This document shows, piece after piece, positions 11,746 to 23,925 of a stretch of 64,000 bases of DNA. The stretch is from NCBI GenBank assembly GCA_037042915.1, contig CM073201.1, positions 2,604,001-2,668,000 on the forward strand, in the 5' to 3' direction. This DNA comes from Auricularia sp. M13 (taxonomy: Eukaryota > Basidiomycota > Agaricomycetes > Auriculariales > Auriculariaceae). The notes beneath the pieces are model-generated. The model did not search any database, was not told the origin of the DNA, and saw only the letters and a list, made by a program, of their open reading frames with translations. The translations under genes and the position numbers were made by a program. The number at the start of each line of letters is the position of its first letter. Positions within the stretch are counted from its first letter, which is position 1.

Positions 11746-12200
11746 ATCAGTATTTGGTCAGCTGACCGCAGCTCGTAAAGCTTGGAATCCATGGCTCAGC
11801 AACACCAGAAAAATCTGCAAATCACGATAGGTATGCGAGTGAAGGGAATCCGAGGCACGAGCACCATGCAATGTTCGCATAAGCGCCAACCAGCGAGACC
11901 AGTTCATTCAGATTTCCGAAACCCAGGTGGAGACAACGTGAGCAACCAGGCTAACAAAGCTATGAGAGCAATGTTCGCTGTCGGATAGAAAAAAAAAAAA
12001 GCGGAAGTTGCAGTCCCACGAGTTTAAGCCATTATGCAGGTAGCCGTAGTCGTAAAACCAGTCGCGAAAGGTACGGGGCGTAGGGCGATACTCAGAACAG
12101 CGCGGAAATTATAATGGTCATGATGAACAGTCGGTGCAAAGCAAGAGCGGCGCGCGGAGTTCCAGACCGCGACCTCGGCGGCCTTTGCTCAAAATTTACG
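11746..12200. other. Divergent upstream region
   Basis: Upstream sequence between Hsp20 and the F-box/JmjC gene. It contains an A-run of about 12 near 11988 and a TATA-like ATTATAATGG at 12108-12117 for the JmjC gene. The part near 11940-11975 is recognisable, inverted, at about 29.62 kb. Confidence 0.5.
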
Positions 12201-14160
12201 ATGGTCAGTGCACTGGCGCGTCCCCAGTCTCCCAGCACCGTCACGACGCGCCCCGCCAAACGCGCGCGCTTTGACCCCTCACTGCCAGACCCCAAACCTG
12301 CTCCCCAGCGTGAGCGGGGCTCTCCACCACCATTTGCGTCCTCTCATCGGCCGCACCCACTCCAGCTCAAGCCCTCAGGCAATGCTCTCATAAATCCTGC
12401 TCGAGCACGCAAAGCGCGCGTTGACGGTCTTGGGACGCTTGCTGTATTGCCGGACGAGCTGATTCTGGACCTTCTCTCGCTGCTGTCGCCACGCACCGTC
12501 TTCCGCCTGCAGGCCGTGTCTCGGGCTTTGTTTGCTTTCAGCCGCCACCAGGCATCTTGGAAAATATATTTCCTGTTCGAGTCGGATGGGAAGCTTCAGC
12601 GCTGGGATGGAGACTGGCGGCGGACGTTTTGGGCGGCTTTCTGTGCGCCAGAACACGTGGTGAAAGCCCTCTATGCTGACAACGACGATGAGGGCGAAGA
12701 GCTTGACCTCATCATGCCGACCGACGGTATAACCGTACCAGACCTCTGTTCGGACGTCCTCTACCAGCCGCAGCTCTGCTCAGCCCCGCTAGCGCATCAC
12801 TTCGAGCACCCCAGCGCCCTGCATAACCTGCGACGCGTGGACGCTCGCACGCTGTCGGCGGAAGATTTCGCGCGCGATTACGCTGAGACGTCGACGCCGG
12901 TCATCCTGACGTCCCTCATCGACCACTGGTCCTGCACACACCCACAATCCGCTCATTCCTGGGACCCCAACTCGCTTGCGCGCCGCTTTGCGGACACTTC
13001 CTTCCGCGCAGAGGCCGCAAGCGTGCCCATGCGCGTGTACGCGCGATACTGCGCCAGCATTGAGCGTGGCGCGGGCGCCGTAGACGAAAGCCCGCTGTAT
13101 CTGTTCGACGCCGAGTTCGTGCGGCGTACGGGCGGCGCGATGGGCGAGGAGTTCGAGGTACCGTCAGTATTTGGCGAGGACCTCTTTCGTGTTATGGGTA
13201 TGCAGCGACCGGACCATCGTTGGCTAGTGCGTTGTGTCCATCCCATTTGATCTGCATATTGCTGACGATTTTCTTGTAGATTGTCGGGCCCTCTCGCGCC
13301 GGCTCGACGTGGCACAAAGACCCCAACTCGACATCGGCGTGGAATGCTGTCATCACGGGCGCCAAAGGCTGGGTGCTGTTCCCGCCGGACGTGCCGCCGC
13401 CTGGAGTGTTCGTCTCCGAAGGTTTGCACGAAATCTCCCGGTCGCATTTCTTTCTTGCTGACGCCGAGCAGACGAAGCGGAAGTCACAGCGCCGCTCTCA
13501 CTGGCCGAGTGGTTCAACAACTACTACGCGCACGCATTGGCGACATACGGCCCCACGGCGCGCGACCCTGCGACGCGGGGGAAGATGATTCAAGGCGTGT
13601 GCCGGGCGGGCGAGGTCATGTACATGTGCGTTCATCTAAGTTGCATCGCCTTTCTTCGTCCGACTGAGGCATCGTCACAGCCCAGCAGGCTGGTGGCACA
13701 TCGTCGTCAACCTCGAGTCCTGCGTCGCTGTGACGCAGAACTTTGTCTCTGAAACAGAGGTACGTTCCTGCCGCTTTCCTTTCCTACTTCCGCTCAATCC
13801 TAGTGACAGCTCCCCGCAGTGCTGCGCTTCATGCGCGATCGTCCAGAGCAAGTGTCGGGCTTCAAGCTCGACGCGGCCCAGGAGGAGGCGGATGACGATG
13901 ACGCGGACGCCAAGTGCGACGTATACCCGCGTTTCTGCGCCGCGCTCTCGCGCGACGTACCTGCTATCTATGAACGTGCACAGCTTGCAATAGCGGAGGA
14001 CAGAACGTGTCACACGAACGGCAATGGGAAGGACAAAGCCGCCGGCGGTTGGTGGGCAAGCGTTAATTCCCAAGACGGCTCGCAGTCAGCTGGGTTTTCT
14101 TTCTCATTTGGACTCGGGGCGGGAGGGGAGGATATCGAACTGGACGACGTGCCCTGGTAA
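12201..14160 (+). CDS. F-box and JmjC-domain protein
   Basis: Probable Fe(II)/2-oxoglutarate oxygenase of the JMJD6-like type joined to an F-box. Exons 12201-13226, 13280-13421, 13472-13625, 13681-13759 and 13810-14160 give 583 aa in one frame. The F-box is at about residues 80-120 (VLPDELILDLLSLLSPRTVF). The JmjC core shows the metal pair HKD in STWHKDPNSTSAWNAVITGA, followed by KGWVLFPP, and the distal His in AGWWHIVVNLES. I prefer the ATG at 12201 because it lies about 90 bases after the TATA box; an in-frame ATG at 12114 overlaps that box. Substrate (histone, RNA or other protein) cannot be told. A truncated copy lies at 32.6-33.3 kb. Confidence 0.88.
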
Positions 14161-14246
14161 CGCGTGGTGGATGAACGGCCGTATTCACGGAGCATATATA
14201 TTTTTTCATCGCCGTTCGGGCAAAATTTGTTGAATTCACATTGTGA

Positions 14247-16644
14247 CTAAATCCAGTGACGGGCAGCAAGTTCCTGCAAATCCTCGACGTAGGCCTTCGG
14301 GTTGTCCAGCGCGGCGAAATGGCCACCGAATGGATGCTCTGTCCGATTGCGAATTTCAGCGTTGCGTCTAGTGCGAGGCTCGTCGTGCGCACCTTTATAC
14401 TGGACCAGCCTCCCCATTTGCTGGATGATGGAGCGCGGAGCAGCACTGCGTGAAGGTATCAGCACACGAAAAATGAGCGACTTGGTGCCCATACCCAATT
14501 TCATACGGCTGTAGAGGTAAATCAATGAGCGGACGAAACAGCGACAGCGCAGAACAACGCACATAGCTGCCATACCCAATAGCCGTACCAGCCGCCGCAA
14601 CCCAGCGCTCGGGGTGCATCGTCATGTCCGCGCTGACGTGGTGCGACATGTTGTAGATCAGGACGGACGTGTGGAAGGAGTGCGTCAGGAAGTACAACGC
14701 GACGGTGTCGACGAGGTCGTGCGTGTCGAGCACCGAGGGGTCGCTCCAGATGTAGAACTTCTCGCCGATGTACGCCAGGAGACCGAGCGGGCTGTCGTTC
14801 AGCGCGTATCCGATAGTCAGCGGCTTCGTGGACTGTAGCTCCGAGTAACCGCGCCCGGCGAGTCGGTGGGCCGCCATGCGCTCAATGCCGCGCTGCTCGG
14901 CGGGCGTGTAGAGGAAGCTGTTGAGGGTGTTGGAGGCGTAGTTGGTCAGGGAGGTATAGCCTGGGATGTACTTGAAGAAGGAGGGTACGAGCGCTTGAAG
15001 GGTCGATAGAATCTTCGAACTAGTCGGCATGGCGAAGAACACTGAGGATTTATGAGATAATCGCCGGCACAGAGGGAATACTTATATCGAAGTGCTTACT
15101 GTTCAGATGAGCAATAGCGATGTGTGGAGCAATGGTCGGCGACGCGAGCATCGAGCGAGCGATGAATGAGCCCTGGAAGGCGTCTGGTAACAATAGTGCT
15201 CTCAGACTACGACGCCAGAGACGCACCCAATCTCCTCCCTGGATAGCATACTTGTCGTATCCCAGGACCTCAGTCATCAGGCGGTGGTACAGTTTGCCGA
15301 CCTCCACAAAGCTCAGACCATCACGGTGCGGGTAGGTGGAGTAAGCATAGCCGGGGATGGACGGGACAACGACATGGAATCTGCAAAATGGATGAGGTGC
15401 CACCCTTAAACGACGTCCAGGAAGTATGACAGCTCGCTCGCAACGGCTCGTGCGGAACTTGGGCAGCGAATAATTACTGTGATAGGGCGTTGCAATTCTC
15501 GACTCCCAGCACTAGTACTCCACCAGTGCATATTGCGATATTCCGTCTTAATGAGCTCGCAACGCCTCGCAGCAGAGCTTGCTGTACGACCACAGCCAGT
15601 CTGTGGTTGGCTTCGCAACGTCCGCCGCAGCACCCAGGCGCGATATTATGGATGAATAATGATCCTGGACTGGACGTCGCGAAGCGCGGGAGGAAGCACC
15701 CGGTTGTCGTGGGCCGTCGCGAGTTGGCGGGCTCGCAAGGCCGCTGCTCCAATGAGTCGCTCCGCCGCTCCGTTGCATGTCGTCGCGGGCACTGTGGAGT
15801 CTCCTGATACAGAGCAACACAGTGATCGCACCTCGCAACCTCTCAGCGAAATGTTGCAACGACGAGCATGCGGGCAAGGACCATGATGACACTCGCAGAA
15901 TCGTTCGCAACACTGCAACCCGAGCTTTTCGAAGTAGAAAGCACCGGAAACCATGCATGTATGCCTGATTCGCCGCACTATGAGACGGGAAGTGGCGGGG
16001 AGAACGTTTGAGAGAGAGCATTTCAGGACTCGCTGGTGCGAGAGCGCGTCACGTGTGGGCATTGCGACTCAGCTGAACCGCGTTGCAACTTGCAAGCCGT
16101 TGCGAGCACTCTGATACCTGAAAAAAACTGCCACGTACGCTGGAGTTGCCGGATTAACCGGGTTGGTCAGAGGTTCAATGACCTTGTGGAAGTCGAGGAA
16201 CGAGCCTGCCAGCGAGTTATAGCCCGGTCTAAGGCTCTGACCGTTTACGAACCAGGCCAGCCATGGAAGAGAACCAGAGGAATCGCATTGGGATGTTCGC
16301 TCCGCGCGTGTACGAAGTGCAGATCCACGTCTTCGTCGTCGAAGCGAGCCATATAGTTCGGCCAGCGGTTGAGCTTGCGCTCGAACTCGTCAGCCGCGAA
16401 TTCGCGCAGCCATTGCTCTTTGACCTGAATGGCGAATGTTTTAGGGCTAGAAGCAACGTTTGAAACAGGGTGTGCTGACCGCCTTGAGCCAGGGCAAGTT
16501 CACGCCTGCTGTCCAGGTAGAGCTCGCTTCTGGGAACGGCGGTTCATCTGGCAGCGCGCTGCTCTCCACGAGCAGCATCATGCGCTCGACATCCTGCTTT
16601 GCGAACGAAATTTGGAACGGGCGCGGCGGTCCTGGAGGCGACAT
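14247..16644 (-). CDS. Epoxide hydrolase 1 (EHN-type alpha/beta hydrolase)
   Basis: Microsomal-type epoxide hydrolase, which opens epoxides to diols through an Asp-ester intermediate. The start is at 16644 (MSPPGPPRPFQISF) and the EHN domain follows. The oxyanion motif is HGWPGS, spanning an intron near 16260-16210. The nucleophile is the Asp of QGGDWGS, also at an exon join (about 15235). The C-terminal catalytic His lies in HPFGGHFAALDNPKA. Most introns are 45-60 nt, but the one at 16117-15381 is 737 nt and looks like an inserted element. The end is RHWI at 14247. It is the twin of the gene at 30319-32510; exon 1 differs at 3 of 55 residues. It is tail-to-tail with the JmjC gene. Confidence 0.9.
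15424..16117 (-). mobile_element. Introner-like TIR element forming the long epoxide hydrolase intron (copy 1)
   Basis: The 737-nt intron is over ten times longer than its neighbours. At its sense 5' end, right at the donor, is GTATCAG followed by GCTCGCAACGGCTTGC. Near the other end is GCCGTTGCGAGC followed by GTCATAC, an inverted counterpart. TCGCAAC or its complement occurs six times (15438, 15557, 15613, 15833, 15905, 16099). No coding frame is present. This is best read as a MITE-like or introner-like DNA element; no target-site duplication has been resolved. Confidence 0.6.
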
Positions 16645-17145
16645 GGTTACTGTCAGCAATGTCTGCAACAAACGTGGATGGCATTCTCGGCGGGTACGCC
16701 TGACCGTGACAGCGGACTCTTCGCGAACACGGAGTTAGCACACGGTTTGGAACTCCGATCCAAGAAGTTTTGTTCCGAGGGGCTAGAGCTTCAAGAAGTG
16801 AGCCCCTTTCGCTGCGACTTGCTGTCTGCTGAAGGAACTTCAATACAACTGTCTCTTTCTGGTTTCTTTGTCGCCATTCTGCGCGTGTATGACGGGGGGA
16901 CATTGGACAGTGCGCCCATCCGATGACGTCTGCTGTCCTCCGGTATGGCGGCACTCGGGCGATAGCCATCGCAGTCACGCGAACAAGCACTGAAGAGCGT
17001 ATCGGGCCATGACGCAGGTCATGGCCTACGTCACTCCTTTCACGACAGTCCCCTATAAAAGCGAGCTCGCCGGGTATGTCGTTCAGCATCTCACTCACCC
17101 AACAACACTCTTCTCACTCTCACCACCCTCTCCTCTCATAACAAC
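16645..17145. promoter_or_regulatory. Divergent promoter, epoxide hydrolase 1 / HSP9-12 gene
   Basis: About 500 bases shared by two genes read outward. On the HSP9/12 side there is a TATA box CTATAAAAG at 17053-17061, and AGGGG/CCCCT pentamers (stress-response-element type) near 16778, 16803 and 17050. A pyrimidine-rich leader precedes the ATG. STRE function is known for yeast HSP12; here it is inferred from the motif only. Confidence 0.55.
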
Positions 17146-17525
17146 ATGTCCGATCTCGGTCGCCAGAGCCTCACCGACAAGGTCGCCGCCGCTGTGAAGG
17201 TGAGACCCGCCGTGGCTCAGCTCCGCGTATCCCAGTGTACTCATGCTTGTCCCAGCCCGACTCCGAGAAGACGACCACCGAGCACCTCGGCGACAAGCTG
17301 TCTGGAAAGGTCAGTTCCTCCTGGATCACCGCATCCCGATTGCATCTGACCCCGACCTCACAGACGGACAACGCCGCGGGCACATTCCAGCCGCAGGGCG
17401 AGAAGAGCACCACCCAGAAGATCGGAGATACCTTCTCGGGCGGCCACGACGCCACGACGAACAACAACTCGTCCGTCGTCGACAAGGCCAAGTCCGCGCT
17501 CGGCCTCGGCGACAAGCAGTACTGA
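17146..17525 (+). CDS. HSP9/HSP12-family stress protein
   Basis: Small hydrophilic protein of the fungal HSP9/HSP12 family, which associates with membranes and accumulates in stress and stationary phase. Exons 17146-17199, 17256-17309 and 17364-17525 join in phase 0 to give 89 aa. The start MSDLGRQSLTDKVAAAVKPD is the family signature, and KSALGLGDKQY ends the protein. It has no Cys and is rich in Gly, Lys, Asp and Thr, as expected for a disordered protein that folds on lipid. The TATA box is about 90 bases upstream, with STRE-like pentamers beyond it. Confidence 0.88.
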
Positions 17526-17724
17526 TTTATACACGCACACGCCTTGGAACCTGTACTTCTATCTGTCTAAATGCGCAATGTAAATTTACAGGGTTGCTTC
17601 GCTGAACACGTTGCTGTGGCATCTTACCGTTTCCGCTGCTTGACCTTGGCAAGGGATTTGATTGAGTCGACTCCCGAAAGCATTAAGTTCCGTTCCTTCG
17701 TCGCCTAGTTCGTGCGCCCGAGTC

Positions 17725-20190
17725 TCAGAGCTTCGGGACCTGCACAAGTACAGTCTTCGAGGGATCCAAGTCCACAATCTCACAGTCCAACCGGTGACCG
17801 CCACCAATCTGTGTTTCCACGCAGGCGAAGTCAATGGTCTGTCCGGCTATGGTCAGGATCATCGTATGACAAGAACATTGCTTTGCGTACATTCTCCAAA
17901 GCAATCAAGGGATGGTCTGCATGCAGCACGTCAACCGGCCGCAACCGCAAAGCAAACACACACTCACGCCAAATCCCCGCGCCATAAACAACGCCCTGAG
18001 CGGTGGTAGCTACGAAAGCCCTGAGCGTGGCAACGTCGGGCTTGTCGTCCACGCCATTGAGCGCGACCACGACCAGGTACGCTCTAGCCGGCTGTCCCGC
18101 AAGGGCGTCCTCGCCGAGTCCGCCACCAGTGCCCATGGGGACGAACGCCTGGTTCGTGCAGGGGTGGCGCTCCAGCAGGCGCACGGCGAACGCGCGCCCG
18201 GGCACCGCGCCGGGCGTCGTGCCCGAGCGGTACACCGACAGCGCTGTCTTGGCGTTAGCGTCGGCGGGGTAGCTCGAGACCACCGGCGCGAGCGCGTGGA
18301 ACTTGGTCGCCGTGCCCTGGTTCGCGGGAGACGTCTTGACGCCCTTCGGCACGGCGTGGATGTCGGCCCACGCCTGCACGACGTGGCCGAACGGCGCGAA
18401 GGCCTCGGGCGTCAGCCACAGCGCTGAGATCGTTCGAGTCGCCTGCGAGCCATTGGTGACTGGCTCTGCGGCCGGCGTCTCAGGCCCGGGGACCGCTTCC
18501 TGCTCAGAAGTCGTTCGCTGAGGAACAGATTGTGGGTCGAGGCGTCCAAACAGCCTGAGTCGCTTCACACCGCCGTCCGGGAAGATGGTCAGTCGTGCGT
18601 GGCTATATTTCCGTCCGGCGACATTCTCGAGATGCAGGAGGTGGCGACGATGTGGACCCAGCTTTGTCCGCGGCAGCACGAGGGTCCATTCTTCGTCTGG
18701 GCCGGGGACAACCTGCCGCAATGCGATCAGATCGTGTTCCTAGCAGAAGAACAAACAAACAAAAAAAACTGACCTTGTCGCTGAGAATGCAGTGCAGCTC
18801 ACAACTCTCGGGGAAGTTGCCCTTGAAGTGGGCCGTGTCGACCTCCACATGCTAACCGCGCGGTCGCAATTGTCGAGTGTTGTTAATTATCGATTGTCAG
18901 ATGTCAGTGATTAGCATGGGAACCTCGTTTGGGAATGGGATGCGCCACCCACTTCCAGATAGCCCGGATGGCCGCTGAGCGGGGCGTCAGCATAGTGTGG
19001 CGCTGCGGGCCATGATGTGCAGGGGAGAGCGTACAGTTTGACGATCACCGAGTCCTGGTGGCCGGGCGTGCGGCTGCGCTTTGTCTCCCACCCGTCGCCC
19101 ATGTCTTTCCCTGTAACGCGATCGGACATGCGTCAGCTATGCCGTGCCATGCAGGCACACCAAGGGAGCGCTTGCCTCGACCGGGGAGCAGCAGATTCGC
19201 GCCGACGCCAAAGTGCTGGTCGGATGTGAACACGACGCGCGCGCCGGAGAAGACGGAGGCGAGGTCCATCAGTTCCGTCGGCGAGTCGAAGATCGTCTTC
19301 ACCAGGCCGTACACGCGGAACCGAGCCTGCGACCGTTCCCTCGTTGAGACGTTCAGGGGGAGATGAGAGCGATGGGAAGACGCACGATGCCGCCGTCTGG
19401 ATACATGTTCAGTTTGACGTAGTTGAAGGACTCGGAAGTCGGGGGGATCTTAAAGAGGTGCCGACTGTGAGGGCCCAGGGGGACGCGTGGCAAGATGGTT
19501 GTCCACTAGGGAGAATGTGAGGGAGATTCATCAGTAGAAGGAACGGCGTACGCGAGCATCGCTCGGCTGCGGCGGCTCGGCGTCCGCGGAGGAGAGGGCC
19601 TCGACAGACACCTCGGGCGCCTCGTTCCCGTTGAACCACGACGTGTCGACGTCGAATCCTTCAACTGTTTCAGAGAATAGGCGTGAGGATAATGTATGTT
19701 TGACAAGGTACACAGCGTGCGTACTGAAACCCGGCGCGCCTAGCTTGATGATACACCTGTCGAGCATCCGTCGGCCGTCAGTCACGACTCCGCGCGTTCT
19801 GGACCGTGCCTCTCTCACCAGTCAAAGGTCGGGTTGTGTCGACGCGACTCCCAGCCGCTGAAGAGGGCCCCCTTGGGACCGAACTGACCCTTGAGACTCG
19901 GTGCGGGCTGATATGGCGCAGACGCGTGTGGATCATTAGGATGAACGAAGGCTTGACTCTTGGAGACGCACCTCGACTTTGATGAGGTTGTCTGCCTCCG
20001 CAAAGAACTCGTCGGACACGGAAATGATGCGGCCGCCCAAGGCGACGCTGGACAGCTCTGTAGCCACGACGATACGAATGAAGCCGGTGTCATTGTGTCA
20101 GCCCCTGAGCAATAATCCTGGCGCACCCGTGAGCGTGGAAAGCTCTGCCTTGAAGTCGTCGAGCTTGAGCGCGGTGTATGGGACGGACAT
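17725..20190 (-). CDS. Fused allantoicase - ureidoglycolate lyase
   Basis: One gene for two successive purine-breakdown steps: allantoate to ureidoglycolate plus urea (allantoicase), then ureidoglycolate to glyoxylate plus urea (lyase). The start is [16 protein letters not shown] at 20190. Allantoicase repeat 1 shows [27 protein letters not shown] and WFNGNEAPE. Repeat 2 shows [28 protein letters not shown] and [14 protein letters not shown]. The frame runs uninterrupted from [10 protein letters not shown] through a 50-residue linker into the lyase ([45 protein letters not shown]). A final intron (about 52 nt near 17880-17830) leads to [14 protein letters not shown] and the stop at 17725. A GATAAG site at 20203 could bind a nitrogen GATA factor. 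Confidence 0.88.
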
Positions 20191-20702
20191 GGGAGCTGGA
20201 CGATAAGGAGCAGACACGTGTACTGGACGCGGCGAGTATCGTCAAGCGAGCGAAGATCACCGACCGCTTCGACGAGCGCACCGTGACGACCTCTCCGTGT
20301 CGGTGGACGGGCCGGGCGATCCGGACCCTTTAAAGATGCATCCGAGAATTAGATCCGTCAGGACGAGAATCACATGCGCGCGGCCGTCATATGATGCGCT
20401 ACTGCCAACACGGTAGCCACCGCGTCCTTGCGCTCAGACACCCGCAGCCCAACGCACGCCACACAGCACGCCGACGCCCGAGAACGGACCCCGGGACCCT
20501 TCAGCGCGTGCTGCCACCGAGCAGACGCATACACGCGAGCCAGACGGCGCCCACGACGCCCAACCATTGTACCACCACCGCCAACCGCATCTTGCAACCA
20601 TCTCTGCATCACACTCTGTATCATCCCAGCCCATACCGCAGCCAGCACCCACACCCACCGCATACTTGACTTATTCGCCGACTCGCCTTGCAACCCAGCA
20701 TC
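20191..20702. other. Divergent upstream region
   Basis: Between the allantoicase fusion (minus) and the alpha/beta hydrolase (plus). It has a CTTTAAAG TATA-like site near 20327 and a long CA/CCA-rich stretch at 20420-20690 that keeps several meaningless frames open. No gene is supported. Confidence 0.45.
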
Positions 20703-23700
20703 ATGATTGACCACATCATAGGCAAGCCCAGCCCGTCCTACAAGCGCACCCAGGTATGCTGCTCGTCGTGCAAGGCGATGCCCAGCCTTATAACGCTCGC
20801 AGGTGTTCCTCGTAATGCTCTTCTGGGTCTGGCGCATCGTGAACGGGGACCCTCGAGGCCCACGGATTCTGTGGCTGAGAAGCCTCAATCGGGCACTGTG
20901 TACGTATTGTTTGGCCGCTCCTCCCGACGCTGCGCTGGGCGCTTATTCCGTGGCCAGCTCGTTTCACGCCCTGGCAAATCGTGGCCAGCACCCTCACCGT
21001 ACTTTATGCGTTGCGTAATGCGGACAATATCATCGGCCTGGGCTGTGCGTATCGTTACAGGGCCTTGTCTTTGCTTGACGCTCACTCCCCGCCCAGCGCC
21101 AGAGCCGCTGGCACGTTTGGTGAGTCGCATCGCAGCGCTCATACCCCTTTTCGAGCAGCCGCTCAATCAGCACGCAGTATTCTCGAGCATATTATCGTGC
21201 GACATGGATAGTGACAGGCCTCGACGCCGGGTTTGCCACAGCGATGACCGTCAAGCCGAAATGGCTGCGCGACATTTGCTCCGTCATTTTCTCCATATAC
21301 TACATCATATACGCTAATGAGGCCGACGAGAAGGTGCGAGGGTCCTGCTACACACAGTGCTGAAGAGACTAACGCACCTCATCCACAGTTGCGTAAATTC
21401 CGCGCGGTCTGTACCGTTGAGATGCTTCGTGTCACCTGGGAAAAAACCTCTAATCCTTATGTGGGCGCAGAGTTCGATCAGTCAGCCCGTGGGATGATGC
21501 TGACCGACCCACTATCCAGATACGGGCATTCACATACTTTGACCGTCCGCGGGTCCGCCATGTCCGACAGCTGCTTTTGCCTAGGCCGCCGACCTCGAAT
21601 TATAGGCGTCCCATCGCCGCCTGGCTATTTTTCGCCAAACCGGAAAAGGAACTCGCAGGCGAGACCGACCTTATCCTCGACATACCCGGGGGCGGGTTCA
21701 TCGCGATGTCTCCTGCGAATCATGAGGAGAGACTTCGCCGGTGGGCGATCAGCACGGGCAAGCCTGTCCTGTCGATCGACTATAGCAAGGCGCCTGAATG
21801 TGCGTATTTTGGCCGACTGAGTCTCCGGGACTGAAGATTTGGGGGAACGCCCCGGTGATAACAGATCCGTTCCCATTCGCACTGGACGAGTGCTTCGACG
21901 CGTACCGGGTCATCGCAGAGTCGTACGGACGCCTGATAGGCATGTCCGGAAAGCGCTTGAACATCATCGTGACCGGCGATTCTGCGTGAGTCTTCGTCAC
22001 ACCCACCTGTTTATCCAAGACCGTTGCCGTTCTGACCCTTACGACAGCGGTGCGAATCTGTGTGTGACGACCATGTTCAAGATACTGGAGTCGCCGACGC
22101 CGATTCTGCATCCCGTGGCGATCGTGCTCGCGTATGCGTGCTTGGATTTCAACTTCACGTCGTGGATGACACCGGCGAACATGCGCGTGCTGCGCCACGA
22201 GCAGTCCTCGGGATATATCGCGGGCCTGGCCGAGCAGAAGGATCACTATGCCCATCGGAGCCCGCTGTCCGTCGTCAAGGACGTTGGTGACAGGCGCCTG
22301 CGGAAGAAGAAGAGCTGGGCGCAGAGTCTCAGCTTGCCACAGGCGTTGCCGTTTGGCACGCGCTCGGCGCAGACGACGCCGACGGAGAGGAGCATGCCCA
22401 AGATGGGCCGCGCGAAGACTGTCGCTGTAATGGGGAAGGGCTCCTCACCGGCGGCCGAAGACGAAGAGGGCAATGCGGCAGACGAGGAACCCGAAGAGGA
22501 GGGCGACGATATATTCCCCGAGGGACCCGAGAATCGTCCGATTTCGGCATACGTGCTGTGGGATGCTGAGATGCTCGACAAGCAGCAGGCCGAGCTGGCG
22601 GAGGAGCGGAGCAAGAGCGATAGCGCGCGGAAGGCGACGACCAAGTCCCCGATTGGGACACGGCTTGCGATGACCAGCCGCACAGGATACTTCCAAGACC
22701 GCATTATTGCGCCTAGCATGGTGAGGACCTGGTTTTCTCGCGCGAGTGCGCCCTTGCGGCTGCCGGGTGGCTGAGGGACCTGACGGGCGCCTTGCAGATG
22801 CGAGCGATGGCGATTTTGTACGTGGGCCCGAAGCACAATCCTGACTTTGGGACGGATTACTACCTGTCGCCGATACTGGCGTCGAACGCGCTGCTCGCGC
22901 GGTTCCCGCGGCTGCTGATGACGTGCGGCGAGAAGGACCCGTTCGTGGACGACACGGTCATCTTTGCGGGACGCATCCGCGAGGCGAAGCGGGCGCGCAA
23001 GCAGGAGCTGCTCCGGGGCAAGACGGGCGCGGCGCTGAGGATGAGCGCGGCGCCGAGCGCGGCGGACGAGCGGCTGATGCACGAGAGCGAGGAGGACTGG
23101 GTGCAGATGGAGATCATGGAGGGCTGGAGCCACGGCTACCTGCAGATGACGGCGCTGCTGCCCGAGGCGCACGCGACGATCGAGCACATCGCGCGGTGGA
23201 TCGACAGCTCGTTCGCCGCTGCGAATGCGGCGCCGCCGCCGCCTGCGCAGACGCGGCGGCGGCCGAGCCACACGACGCACCACCGCGCGACGCCGGACCT
23301 GGGCGCGAGCGGCGGCGGGCTCGGCGTGACGAGCTCGGAGACGGAGACGGAGCACGACGAGGTGCTGACGTTCGTGCCCAAGAAGCGCCGGAGCCCGCCG
23401 CCGTCGTTCGCCGGGGCGCGCCGGGCGTCGTCGTCGTCGACGGCGGTGACGGTGTCCCCTCCGCCCACGACGGCGGGCGCTGCGAAGAGCTCTGCGTCGC
23501 CGTCGAGCGACGAGACGCTGGGCCCGCTCACTCCGCCGGCTGGCGAGGTTGCCCCCGGCCAATCGCCGGCGGCCGGGCGGGCGGCGACTGCGACTGCTCC
23601 GGTGACGGCGACCAAGACCGGGCTGCTGAGCGAGGGCGTGCTTCTGCGGCGGCGGATGGACGATGTGGTGCTGGGGCTCGGGCAGGTCGACGGCGAGTAG
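20703..23700 (+). CDS. HSL-family alpha/beta hydrolase, membrane-anchored
   Basis: Esterase/lipase-like hydrolase of the hormone-sensitive-lipase (fold-3) group. Exon 1 (20703-20753, MIDHIIGKPSPSYKRTQ) joins VFLVMLFWVWRIV, a probable membrane anchor, and a second hydrophobic stretch (SVIFSIYYIIYANEADEK) follows. The usual HGGG oxyanion loop is GGGF in LDIPGGGFIAM. The nucleophile is the Ser of GDSAGANL, split by an intron near 21986-22050. The Asp lies in CGEKDPFVDD and the His in GWSHGYLQM. A long disordered insert (22290-22660) separates the Ser from the Asp, and a Ser/Pro-rich tail ends at 23700. This GGGF-bearing, insert-containing form recurs in basidiomycetes. The substrate is unknown. 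Confidence 0.82.
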
Positions 23701-23925
23701 CGTGGGATTATTCGGCCGGTGTCACGCACCGCTGACGGCAGCCGGCGAGGTCTCGTCGCGGGCTGTGCACGTGTTGGGGAAAGCTGTGTATGTCACGCTA
23801 AATGTTCCAGGACTGAGTAACATTTTAGTTTACTTTTTGTTGTTATTTCCGAGTGTTGAACGGGTCGGGCTTTATAACCTCTCTCTCCCTCCCGCCCCGG
23901 CGCGCGTCTTCCAGTCCCTGTTATT

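Larger units (their letters stand above)
11125..16760. repeat. Source block of the inverted, permuted duplication
   Basis: Contains Hsp20, the F-box/JmjC gene and epoxide hydrolase 1. Parts of it recur in the opposite orientation at 29.6-33.3 kb in the order Hsp20 - epoxide hydrolase - JmjC. The stretch from about 12.0 to 12.6 kb is not represented in the copy. Confidence 0.8.

Noticed and set aside
15548-16062. Long minus-strand frames inside the epoxide hydrolase locus
   Set aside because: They lie inside the 737-nt intron, have no domain, and the homologous intron of copy 2 does not conserve them.
20391-20706. Overlapping plus-strand frames rich in His, Pro and Thr
   Set aside because: A CA/CCA-rich spacer keeps all frames open; there is no domain and the next gene starts at 20703.
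22246-23562. A 438-codon minus-strand open frame
   Set aside because: It is antisense to the alpha/beta hydrolase, is extremely Arg-rich, and arises from the high GC of the hydrolase exons. The plus strand has the catalytic motifs.
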